From NCBI GenBank assembly GCA_031292255.1, contig JARLHN010000015.1:1-64000 (forward strand): a stretch of DNA of 64,000 nt, written 5' to 3'. Shown here in pieces: positions 9,466 through 17,004 of this stretch. The notes under the pieces were generated by a model. That model was not told the DNA's origin, did not search any database, and saw nothing but the letters and a program-made list of their open reading frames with translations. Made by a program: the position numbers and the translations under genes. How positions within the stretch are numbered: the stretch's first letter is position 1; each line of letters starts with the position of its first letter. Source of the stretch: Oryzomonas sp. GTDB taxonomy: Bacteria > Desulfobacterota > Desulfuromonadia > Geobacterales > Pseudopelobacteraceae.

Positions 9466-10011
9466 TTTGGCTATCCTTTTTCCTCATGTCGTCGTTAGGA
9501 TGGAATGTGTCAACGACACGTTCAGTGTGTTCTTTCATGACCAGCTAATGACACGTGGGATAGTTCGTGGTGCCCGTCTTTCCCACAGCCCCTGATCCAT
9601 GCTTGCAATCGCCATTCGTTAATGGTGCCATGTCTCGACTATTGCAAAAAAGCGGAACAATGGGGGTTAAGAATGATCAAGGGATGGTAAAGTTTTGTAA
9701 AGATCTGCTGGAGAGATAAAAGTTTGCATGAAGCCGGAAACACCACTGCAAGGGGACATTGCTCATTTTGCAACCCAGGCTGTGTCCCAGGCCCCAGGCG
9801 CCTCGAAGCGGTTCTGGTGCATCGCGGCCAACCGGGGTGTCCCTGCCCGGATGTTGTGGAACCAATTTCAGTCAGTCCGAAGCAAATTCTGAATTTATCA
9901 GGGACGACGGACTCGTTTCCCCTGGTCTGCCCCGAGCATTATCCGTATCTCCCGTATCCGGCGGAGGTATGGATTAAGATCGGGGCAAAGCCTGGGTGAC
10001 TCGTATGGGAA
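9466..10011. other. Intergenic region with efflux promoter and no supported gene
   Basis: These 546 bp separate the efflux operon from the small exported-protein gene. The part at 9547-9702 resembles 10402-10552 closely, and contains the 65-bp promoter element described separately. The remainder (9703-10011) has open frames on both strands, but none has a ribosome binding site or a recognisable family, so I annotate no gene there. Confidence 0.6.
9638..9702 (-). promoter_or_regulatory. Cpx-like activator box plus extended -10 promoter, copy 1 (efflux operon)
   Basis: Read on the minus strand, this 65-bp block starts with CTTTACAAAACTTTAC. It has four CTTxAC-type half-sites at offsets 0, 10, 21 and 31, and ends with TGnAATAGT, an extended -10 without a consensus -35. 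The complement of the first two half-sites is GTAAA-N5-GTAAA, the published E. coli CpxR box. The -10 lies 173 bp before the permease start codon. Two more ungapped copies stand at 10488-10552 and 10707-10771. Use by the CpxR-like regulator at 11778 is inferred from proximity and motif. Confidence 0.72.
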
Positions 10012-10269
10012 TTAGCTATTCGAGGTCATCTCTTCATAAAAACGCTGCTCATCATCCAATCGGGATTTGAGCCTCTGTAATTCGTTGGGTGTGTAGACCG
10101 AGGTTCCTTTGGCAATCTCGGCTTTCAGCTTACTGATGATCTCCTGGATTGTGTAGCTTTGGCCCGTGGTAGCAGCGGGCGTGTTTTGCTCTGGATCGCC
10201 GGGTGCGGCAGACGCCGCATATGATGTCGCCAAAAGTATTGCCAAGGTCATTACAATAATATTTTTCAT
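10012..10269 (-). CDS. Small exported protein, unknown function
   Basis: This 85-residue protein has a clear signal peptide (MKNIIVMTLAILLATSYAASA, cleavage after ASA). The mature part of ~64 residues is short, charged and probably helical: a Gly/Pro/Gln/Thr linker, then QEIISKLKAEIAKGT and ELQRLKSRLDDEQRFYEEM. AAGGAGAG precedes the ATG. I do not recognise the family. It lies downstream of promoter copy 2 (10488-10552), identical in design to those of the efflux operon and of the TauE-CpxRA unit. By analogy with CpxP or Spy it could be a small periplasmic envelope-stress protein, but no CpxP motif such as LTxxQ is visible, so this is only inference. Confidence 0.75.
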   Translation of the reverse strand: MKNIIVMTLAILLATSYAASAAPGDPEQNTPAATTGQSYTIQEIISKLKAEIAKGTSVYTPNELQRLKSRLDDEQRFYEEMTSNS

Positions 10270-10487
10270 CGTTTCTCTCCTTGAATGTCTAGTTGGTTAC
10301 CACGGTGAGTAAACTGCTGCTTCAATTGCTTGTTGAGTAACGTCATGTGGAATTCACCGTGATCCACCTCCCCCCTCATTGTCACACTCGTAGGGGTAAG
10401 AATGCATGAGATAGTTTGTGGTACCCATCATCACCGAAACCCCCGTCTTTGTTGGTATCCCTTGTGCGGCTGCAACGCCATGTGTTA

Positions 10488-10552
10488 ACTATTTCACAAA
10501 ACCTGTGGAATGTGGGTTAAGAACAGTCAAGAGCTGGTAAAGTTTTGTAAAG
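10488..10552 (-). promoter_or_regulatory. Cpx-like activator box plus extended -10 promoter, copy 2 (small exported protein)
   Basis: Second copy of the 65-bp element, read on the minus strand. It has CTTTACAAAACTTTAC, half-sites CTTGAC and CTTAAC at offsets 21 and 31, and a terminal TGAAATAGT extended -10. It points at the small exported-protein gene, with a long leader of about 215 nt. The leader itself (10402-10487) resembles the efflux leader (9547-9637), so box and 5' untranslated region appear to have been duplicated together. Confidence 0.72.
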
Positions 10553-10706
10553 CCATGTAAACAGATAGTAATTACTTGTATTATAGTTTATTGACAACAT
10601 TTTGGGTACTGATCTTGATAAATTCAAAGACATCCGCTATAAGTTCATTATATTACCTATTCATTCCCTGCTCAGATTCGAATGGATGCCGTAGAATGGA
10701 TTCAAT

Positions 10707-10771
10707 CTTTACAAAACTTTACAAATTCTTGACTATTCTTAACCCCAATGCCGCCATTTTTATGAAATAGT
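10707..10771 (+). promoter_or_regulatory. Cpx-like activator box plus extended -10 promoter, copy 3 (TauE-CpxRA unit)
   Basis: Third copy, on the plus strand: CTTTACAAAACTTTAC, CTTGAC, CTTAAC and TGAAATAGT with the same spacing as copies 1 and 2. The -10 ends 31 bp before the ATG of the TauE/SafE gene, so the leader is short here. If the same transcript continues into the response regulator and kinase genes, the system would be autoregulated, as Cpx is in E. coli. Confidence 0.72.
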
Positions 10772-10802
10772 TGATATAATTATTTCTACTCAGGACTTGC
10801 CC

Positions 10803-11561
10803 ATGCCCGGAATACATATCGATTTTCACGTCTTACTTCTCATTGCTGCTGCCGGCGTTTACGCAGGCATGCAGAACGTTCTTGCCGGCGGCGGCTCATT
10901 CATCACTTTTCCCGCATTATTGCTCGCCGGGCTAGATCCGCTCGCCGCCAATATGACGTCAACCATTGCGCTTTTTCCAAGTCAGATCACTTCGGCAGTT
11001 GCAGGACGGAGCCTGCTTAGCGACGTCGGCCCGATCGGTTTCCGACGGTTGTTCCTCGTCAGTTGCCTTGGCGGCGCATGCGGCGCTTTTTTACTCCTCA
11101 ATACACCGGCAACCTTTTTTGCCAGGCTCGTCCCATGGTTGGTTCTGTTTGCCACCGGAGTGTTCGCCTGGGGAAGCTTTCGTCGTAAACCCTTACATGT
11201 TGCCCACGTTGCATCGCCGACATTGCTGATTGCAATTCAGGCAGGCATTGCGGTTTACGGCGGCTATTTTGGCGGCGGCATAGGTTTTTTGATGTTGGCG
11301 GCGCTGACGGTGGCAGGCCTGCCGATCCGCGCTGCCACTGCAAATAAGAACGTTCTGGCCATGGCCATGAATGCCTCGGCCGTACTGATTTTTGTTTTCT
11401 CCAAGCTGATAAACTGGCCCGCGGTAGTAGCGTTGGGACTGGGCGGCATCTGTGGCGGACTCTCCGGGTCGTGGTTGATGCACCGTGTGCCGGAAAAACT
11501 ATTGCGCGGTTTTGTCGTCATGGTCGGTACGTTGTTGACGGTTTGGCTGTTTATTCGTTAG
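10803..11561 (+). CDS. TauE/SafE-family membrane permease
   Basis: A 252-residue inner-membrane protein with about eight hydrophobic segments and the family's glycine-rich repeats: GMQNVLAGGGSFITFPALLLAGL near the N-terminus, and again YFGGGIGFLMLAALTVAGL at ~140-165. The family exports sulfite, sulfoacetate or related organosulfur anions in characterised cases; the substrate here is unknown. The ATG at 10803 has AGGA with 7-nt spacing, better than the upstream in-frame TTG. It is the first gene after promoter copy 3 and precedes a CpxRA-like pair by ~215 bp, which suggests a role in envelope or sulfur-oxyanion stress (inference). Confidence 0.88.
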   Translation: MPGIHIDFHVLLLIAAAGVYAGMQNVLAGGGSFITFPALLLAGLDPLAANMTSTIALFPSQITSAVAGRSLLSDVGPIGFRRLFLVSCLGGACGAFLLLNTPATFFARLVPWLVLFATGVFAWGSFRRKPLHVAHVASPTLLIAIQAGIAVYGGYFGGGIGFLMLAALTVAGLPIRAATANKNVLAMAMNASAVLIFVFSKLINWPAVVALGLGGICGGLSGSWLMHRVPEKLLRGFVVMVGTLLTVWLFIR

Positions 11562-11777
11562 CCGCCATGCTGCTTGGACGGTACATGGACGGGAAATCCG
11601 CTTTGTGAAAGCCACCATGACTGAAGGTTCCAGCGCAGTTTGGTGTAGCCGGACGGTGAGCCATCTGCCTGAAGATTTGCAGCCAGACCCGTGTGGTTAG
11701 TCATGGAAAGTAATTTCGGCATGATGGATTCATTTAGGCTATACTCAAGCAGTATGCGGTCAGGGAAAAGGACTTGA

Positions 11778-12488
11778 ATGAGAATGAGCAGAATATTGGT
11801 CATAGACGACGATATCGATCTCTGCGAACTGATCAGCGATTACCTGGCGTCGGAAGGTTTTGCGCTCGATACCGTACAAAACGGCGAGGAAGGGGTGCGG
11901 CAAGCGCTGACGGGCGACCATGATCTGATCGTGCTCGATGTGATGTTGCCGGGGATAAGCGGCTTCGAGGTCTTGCGCCGTATCCGCGCCGCCTCGGCTG
12001 TCCCGGTGCTGATGTTGACCGCCCGGGGAGACGATGTGGATCGGATCGTGGGCCTGGAAATGGGGGCTGACGACTATCTGCCCAAACCGTTCAATCCGCG
12101 CGAGTTGGTGGCCAGGATTCGCGCCATTCAGCGACGTATGGCGACTGCCGCAGTAGAGGAGACTCTGTCGCCGGCACGATTACTGCTAGGCGACGTGGAA
12201 TTGGACGGCGCAACCAGGCAGGTGCACCGGGGTGGGGTCCAACTTGACCTGACGTCGGTGGAATTTGCCCTCATGGAGGTGTTCCTGCGCCTGGCAGGTC
12301 AAGTGATCAGCCGCGAGGAGTTGTCACGCCAAGCCCTCGGCCGCCAGTTGCACTCCTATGACCGCAGCATCGACGTGCATGTCAGCAACCTGCGCAAGAA
12401 ATTGGGACCTCTCGGGGATGGCGGCGAACGGATCAAGGCGGTGCGCGGCATCGGCTACATCTATACCCGGCCTTCCGGGGAACACTGA
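11778..12488 (+). CDS. OmpR-family response regulator, CpxR-like
   Basis: This 236-residue regulator has a receiver domain with VIDDDIDL, the phospho-acceptor Asp in LIVLDVMLPG, the Thr in LMLTARG and the Lys in LPKPFNP. A winged helix occupies ~135-230 (LTSVEFALMEVFL, then SYDRSIDVHVSNLRKKLG). The linker LLLGDVELDGATRQV and overall layout resemble CpxR. AAGGA lies 5 nt before the ATG. The partner kinase starts 18 bp downstream. Three CpxR-type boxes in the preceding 2.2 kb (9638, 10488, 10707) are its likely operators, predicting control of the efflux operon, the small exported protein and its own unit. Confidence 0.92.
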   Translation: MRMSRILVIDDDIDLCELISDYLASEGFALDTVQNGEEGVRQALTGDHDLIVLDVMLPGISGFEVLRRIRAASAVPVLMLTARGDDVDRIVGLEMGADDYLPKPFNPRELVARIRAIQRRMATAAVEETLSPARLLLGDVELDGATRQVHRGGVQLDLTSVEFALMEVFLRLAGQVISREELSRQALGRQLHSYDRSIDVHVSNLRKKLGPLGDGGERIKAVRGIGYIYTRPSGEH

Positions 12489-12506
12489 CAGAAAGGCCCC
12501 GTTGCC

Positions 12507-13910
12507 ATGCGAACCCAGTTCGTCAAGATATTCCTCTGGTTCTGGCTTGCCATCACTTTGGCCAGTATTGCCAACTTCATTCTGGCCATCACCTCGCACA
12601 GCAGCATTCGGGCCACTTATCGCCGAAACCTGGCGGAAGAACATCGGCAAACGCTGGAACAGATGCTTGCCATCTTCTCCGGAAACATACCCATGCCGCC
12701 CAAACGCTGTCATGACCGTGCGTGTCGCAATAAGTCCCCAGCGACGGAAATCCGGATCTGTCTTTTCAGCAGTGATGGCGGAAAACTTCTGGACGGCGGG
12801 CCGGTTTCCCGAACCATGCAGGAGGCGGCCACACGGGCTGCTCAGAGCCGGACGGCCGAAACGGTGAACAGGGAAGGTTATCTGGCCATGGCGAAGCCGG
12901 TTGTCGGGTCGTCGGGAGGAAGCTATGTGGCCGCTGTCGGAATGCCGGTCATTTCTCGGTGGGCGGAGCCCGACTGGCTTTTGCTCACCCGCATTCACAG
13001 TCTGTACCAAGTGGTTTCGCTGCTCATCGGCGGGGTTGTCTGCTATATTCTGGCATGGCGGCTGACCGCCCCGATTCGCCGCCTGCGGACCGCGGCCCAG
13101 CGTTTGGCATGCGGCGATCTTTCGGCCAGGGTCGGCATGTCGCCGCAGAAGCCGGGCGATGAAGTAGCCGACCTCGGGCATGACCTGGACCGCATGGCCG
13201 AGAGGATCGAGACTTTGGTGGAATCTCAGAAACGGCTCCTGCGTGATATCTCCCACGAACTCCGCTCCCCCCTGGCGCGGATCAACGTGGCCCTTGGACT
13301 GGTCCGGCGCAATGGCTCTCCGTCCGGGGAGAGGTATCTGGACCGGATTGAGGCCGAGACCGAGCGTCTGAACGAGTTGATCGGCCAGTTGTTGACCCTT
13401 ACCGTCCTGGAGAGCGGCAGCGAGCAGTTGCAGCGGGAAACCGTCGATCTGGAGAATCTGGTGAGGGAAGTGGTTGACGATGCAGGCTTCGAGGCGGAGG
13501 AGCATAACCGACGGGTACTAATCATCGCCTGCGAGGCGCTCCAAATATCGGGGAACAGAGAGATGCTCCGGCGGGTGGTGGAAAACGTTGTCCGTAACGC
13601 CGTACGTTACACCGACGAGGGGACAGCGGTTGAAATCGTTCTGCATGCCGTGCAGCACGATGGCGGTCCATGTGCCGTGCTGACGGTGCGCGACCATGGA
13701 CCCGGCGTGCCGGAGGCGGCATTAACCAATATATTCCGCCCCTTTTATCGGGTCGCCGATGCCCGCGACCGGCAGAGCGGCGGCACCGGCATCGGCCTGG
13801 CAATCGTCGAGCGCGCCCTGCACATGCACAACGGCACGGTCACGGCCCGCAATGCCCTTGAAGGAGGCCTGATCGTCGAAATCCGCCTGCCGATACATGA
13901 AGAAGGGTAG
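12507..13910 (+). CDS. Membrane histidine kinase, CpxA-like
   Basis: In this 467-residue sensor, TM1 is at ~8-28 (IFLWFWLAITLASIANFILA), followed by a periplasmic domain of ~135 residues with two Cys (KRCHDRACRN) and TM2 at ~165-185. A HAMP domain follows (RLTAPIRRLRTAAQRLACGD). The HisKA box is RDISHELRSPLARIN, with the autophosphorylated His. The HATPase has N (VVENVVRNAVRYTD), G1 (DHGPGVP) and G2 (GGTGIGLAIV) boxes. The SHELRSPL motif and topology are those of CpxA. The two closely spaced periplasmic Cys could be a metal or redox sensor, which is inference. It is co-transcribed with the regulator at 11778. Confidence 0.92.
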   Translation: MRTQFVKIFLWFWLAITLASIANFILAITSHSSIRATYRRNLAEEHRQTLEQMLAIFSGNIPMPPKRCHDRACRNKSPATEIRICLFSSDGGKLLDGGPVSRTMQEAATRAAQSRTAETVNREGYLAMAKPVVGSSGGSYVAAVGMPVISRWAEPDWLLLTRIHSLYQVVSLLIGGVVCYILAWRLTAPIRRLRTAAQRLACGDLSARVGMSPQKPGDEVADLGHDLDRMAERIETLVESQKRLLRDISHELRSPLARINVALGLVRRNGSPSGERYLDRIEAETERLNELIGQLLTLTVLESGSEQLQRETVDLENLVREVVDDAGFEAEEHNRRVLIIACEALQISGNREMLRRVVENVVRNAVRYTDEGTAVEIVLHAVQHDGGPCAVLTVRDHGPGVPEAALTNIFRPFYRVADARDRQSGGTGIGLAIVERALHMHNGTVTARNALEGGLIVEIRLPIHEEG

Positions 13911-13913
13911 AAC

Positions 13914-14138
13914 CTGCTCCATACTCTACCCAGTATCGCCTCACTCCCCGAGACATTTGCGCCGAAGGAAGCCAGGAGGCTCTCTGAACGACTTGATATA
14001 CATTACACATTCAATCATGGCGGCCGGCTGAGCATGGCGAAGGTTGAATTCAAAGTCCTTAAAAGACAGCGTCATGGTCGTCTGACTCCAGATATGCCAA
14101 TCATGCCGGCTGAGGTGGCCGCATGGGAAATGTACTGA
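13914..14138 (+). pseudogene. IS630-family transposase remnant
   Basis: One plus-strand frame reads ASLPETFAPKEARRL, then SERLDIHYTFNHGGRLSMAK and finally EVAAWE before a stop at 14136-14138. This follows the C-terminal part of IS630 transposases (ASLYE-F-P-EARR, LEIHYTPKHGSWLNMAE, REVAAWE), including the catalytic-region context but with substitutions (TPKHGSWLN became TFNHGGRLS). No start and no N-terminal DDE residues are present, so it is a decayed fragment. It fills the gap between the CpxA-like kinase and the LytS gene. Confidence 0.62.
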
Positions 14139-14259
14139 AACAACAGCGAGAGAGAAACATGGCAGTTCTTGACTGTAGCTGGAATGTGGTATAGTAAAAA
14201 TTGTGTTATTGACCAATAGGTTGTGGTGCTAAATACAGGTTGGGCATCGCGGTGACCCC

Positions 14260-15975
14260 ATGAATGAAACGATCCGTCTGTCCCTTGATCTCTTCGAACG
14301 GTTGGGAATTCTTGCCGTCCTTTTCTTCCTCATGTTGAGATTCGAGTTGTTTCGGCGGTTCTTGACCGGCAAAGTGACCACGGCGAGCAACCGCGAAAAG
14401 CTGTTCCACGCCGTCTATTTCGGTTTGGCGGGCATCTTTGCCACCTACTGCGGCTTCCCGGTACACGGGGCGATCGCCAATCTGCGTACCGTCCCGGTCG
14501 TCCTCGGCGGCATTCTGGGAGGCCCTCTGGTTGGCCTGTCCGCCGGCATCATCGCCGGAGTGCACCGCTATTACTATGATGTCTACGGGGTGACCTCCCT
14601 AGCCTGCGCCATCGCGACACCGCTGGCTGGGGTTGCGGCGGGCCTGATCTACCACAGGCTGCACCGGAAGGCATTCGATCCGATATTGGCTTTTTTCATC
14701 GGCATCGTGGCCGAGTCGATCAAGATGGGGTTGATTTTGCTCCTGACCTGGCCGGATGCCGCGGTTCTGGATGTGGTGCATGCCATCGGCCTGCCCAGCG
14801 TACTCGCGAACGCCTTCGGCGTCGCGGTCCTCGTGGAGGTGATTGCTTCCGTCGCTCGCGAGCAGGAGCGGGCCGTGGCGCAACAGGCGCAGACCACGCT
14901 CAATATTGCCTTCAGGACGCTGCCGTATCTGCGCCAGGGCCTGAATCGGGCGTCGGCTGAGGAAGCGGTGCATATCATCCGTGAGATGACCGGCCTGGAT
15001 GCGGTATGCCTCTCCAACGAGAATGAAATCCTTGCCCATGAAGGTCTGGACGGTGAGCAGCATGCGCCGGGCGGGCAGACTCTGACCTTTGCCGCACGGC
15101 GCGCCCTTGAAACGAGCACGGTGGTCATCGCCCCCACAAAGAGTGATATCGGCTGGGGAGAGCAGGGGTGCAGGCTCGGATCGGCCGTCATTGTGCCGCT
15201 CAAAATATGGGGCAAGACCGTAGGGGTAATGGAGTTGTATCGCCTGAAGGAGCACGCCATCAGCAGGTTGGACGCGGAGCTGGCCAACGGTCTTGCCCAC
15301 CTTTTCTCCAACCAGTTGGAACTGGGCGAGATCGAATTCCAGCGCAAGCTCGTGGCCGAGGCCGAAATCAAGGCCCTCCAAGCACAGATCAACCCCCACT
15401 TCCTGTTCAATGCCATCTCCACCATCATCAGCTATACGCGGACCAACCCTCAGACCGCCTCCTGTCTGTTGGTGAAACTTGCCGAATTTTTCCGCAAGAA
15501 CATCAGCCCTGCCGCCAGCAAGGTGCCGCTGTCGGTGGAGCTTGAGCATTGCGAGGCCTATATCGCCATCGAAATGGCGAGGTTCGAGGAACGGCTCTCC
15601 ATCGTCTACGAGATTGAGGATGCTGCTCTGTCGTGCAACGTCCCCTCGTTGATCCTTCAGCCGTTGGTGGAAAACAGTGTGCGCCACGGCATTCTGCCGA
15701 AGGAGGGGGGCGGAGTGATCCATATCGGGGCACAAAAGGACGGCAACAACCTCATCATCTATGTCAAGGACAATGGTGTCGGCATGTCACGGGAGCGCAT
15801 TCAAAGCTTCCTGTCGGAGACGGTGGCACCCCATATGGGTACGGGGCTGGGGTTGGCGCTCAGAAACGTCAACAGCCGCCTGGCAACCCTGTACGGTAAC
15901 GACAAGGGATTAAAGATCGAGAGCGAACCGGGCGAGGGCACCACGGTCCGTTTCTGCGTGCCGGTGGGTGTATGA
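14260..15975 (+). CDS. LytS/BtsS-type sensor histidine kinase
   Basis: This 571-residue kinase begins with five or six transmembrane helices of the 5TM-LYT type (~10-190), including GFPVHGAIANLRTVPVVLGG and LVGLSAGIIAGVHRYYYD. A GAF domain follows (~225-355). The His_kinase domain has the phospho-acceptor His in LQAQINPHFLFNAISTI. The HATPase domain has LVENSVRHGI and KDNGVGMS. The neighbouring LytTR regulator overlaps its stop by 4 bp (ATGA), so the pair is translationally coupled. Characterised members sense pyruvate (BtsS) or membrane potential/lysis (LytS); which applies here is unknown, and no cstA-like transporter lies in the window. Confidence 0.93.
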   Translation: MNETIRLSLDLFERLGILAVLFFLMLRFELFRRFLTGKVTTASNREKLFHAVYFGLAGIFATYCGFPVHGAIANLRTVPVVLGGILGGPLVGLSAGIIAGVHRYYYDVYGVTSLACAIATPLAGVAAGLIYHRLHRKAFDPILAFFIGIVAESIKMGLILLLTWPDAAVLDVVHAIGLPSVLANAFGVAVLVEVIASVAREQERAVAQQAQTTLNIAFRTLPYLRQGLNRASAEEAVHIIREMTGLDAVCLSNENEILAHEGLDGEQHAPGGQTLTFAARRALETSTVVIAPTKSDIGWGEQGCRLGSAVIVPLKIWGKTVGVMELYRLKEHAISRLDAELANGLAHLFSNQLELGEIEFQRKLVAEAEIKALQAQINPHFLFNAISTIISYTRTNPQTASCLLVKLAEFFRKNISPAASKVPLSVELEHCEAYIAIEMARFEERLSIVYEIEDAALSCNVPSLILQPLVENSVRHGILPKEGGGVIHIGAQKDGNNLIIYVKDNGVGMSRERIQSFLSETVAPHMGTGLGLALRNVNSRLATLYGNDKGLKIESEPGEGTTVRFCVPVGV

Positions 15976-16739
15976 CCATCACCGCATTCATCATCGACGA
16001 TGAGGCGCCGGCCCGCAGGGAGTTACGCTACCTACTAGAGCAGGTAGGGGATGTGGCCATCCTCGGGGAGGCGTCCAATCCTTCCCAAGGGATAAAGGGC
16101 ATTCGCGAATCCAAGCCGCAACTTGTATTCCTGGACATCCAACTGCCCGGCCTGAACGGGATAGAGTTGGCTCAGGTCATCAGGGAACTGCCCGACAAAC
16201 CGCTGGTCGTATTCGCCACCGCCTTCGAAGAGTTTGCCGTGCAGGCCTTTACGGTGGATGCTTTCGACTACATCCTCAAGCCGTTTACCCTGGAACGGGT
16301 TGCCAAGTCCATCCAGAAGGCCGGGAACACCCTTGACGCGCAAGTAAAGGCGCAAAAAAACGTTGCTCCACCGGAAGGTGCCCACGGTCCGGACAAGCCG
16401 GATACCAAGCGGATCCTTGCCCATCGGAGAGGCAAGATGATCCCCGTCTCTCCCGAGAGCATCGTCTTCATACGCGCTACGGAAGGTGAAGCGCAAATCC
16501 ACACGACGGATGGCCTCTATACCTCGAAAAGCACCCTCAATACCCTGGAAAGTGTTCTGGAACCATACTCCTTCATCAGGGTTCACCGCAACTCGCTGGT
16601 CAACCTGAACTGCATCGTTGAGATCATCCCCTGGTTCAGCGGCAGTTGCAAGCTGATCATGAACGACAAGAGCGGCAGCGAGGTGCTGGTTAGCCGGTAC
16701 AACGCCAAGGACCTGAAACAACGCCTGATTTTGAGCTAA
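15972..16739 (+). CDS. LytTR-family response regulator
   Basis: A 255-residue regulator. The receiver domain (~1-120) has IIDDEAPARREL and the phospho-acceptor Asp in LVFLDIQLPGLNG, with the conserved Lys in ILKPFTLERV. A Pro/Lys-rich linker of ~40 residues follows. The LytTR DNA-binding domain (~155-255) has the typical HRRGKMIPVSPESIVFI start and the FIRVHRNSLVNL motif. Its start overlaps the kinase stop, making a clear cognate pair. LytTR proteins usually bind direct repeats upstream of a few targets; I could not identify such repeats with confidence in the window. Confidence 0.94.
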   Translation: MTITAFIIDDEAPARRELRYLLEQVGDVAILGEASNPSQGIKGIRESKPQLVFLDIQLPGLNGIELAQVIRELPDKPLVVFATAFEEFAVQAFTVDAFDYILKPFTLERVAKSIQKAGNTLDAQVKAQKNVAPPEGAHGPDKPDTKRILAHRRGKMIPVSPESIVFIRATEGEAQIHTTDGLYTSKSTLNTLESVLEPYSFIRVHRNSLVNLNCIVEIIPWFSGSCKLIMNDKSGSEVLVSRYNAKDLKQRLILS

Positions 16740-17004
16740 TGGCGTCTCCTCCTCTTCGACTTTTCTTTGTAAATGGCGCTTCGGCCCTGAACATAGAACC
16801 ATTCATCGGTTATTTCTGTCGTTCGACCATCCTTTTGTGCCATTCGTTATGATTCTCTTACCCACCTTGCGGCAGCAGAATAAAGTAGTAAACAAGTAAG
16901 GGAAATTCAGGAGTAACAGCACGGCGCACCACTTCTGGCGAGGTAGGGACAGATGGCTCCTATGCTGGAACTTCGATCACTATGGCACAATAAAGGAGGC
17001 TGTG

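Noticed and set aside
9724-9999. 91-codon plus-strand frame upstream of the small exported protein
   Set aside because: No ribosome binding site, no domain, and the minus strand is equally open; composition effect.
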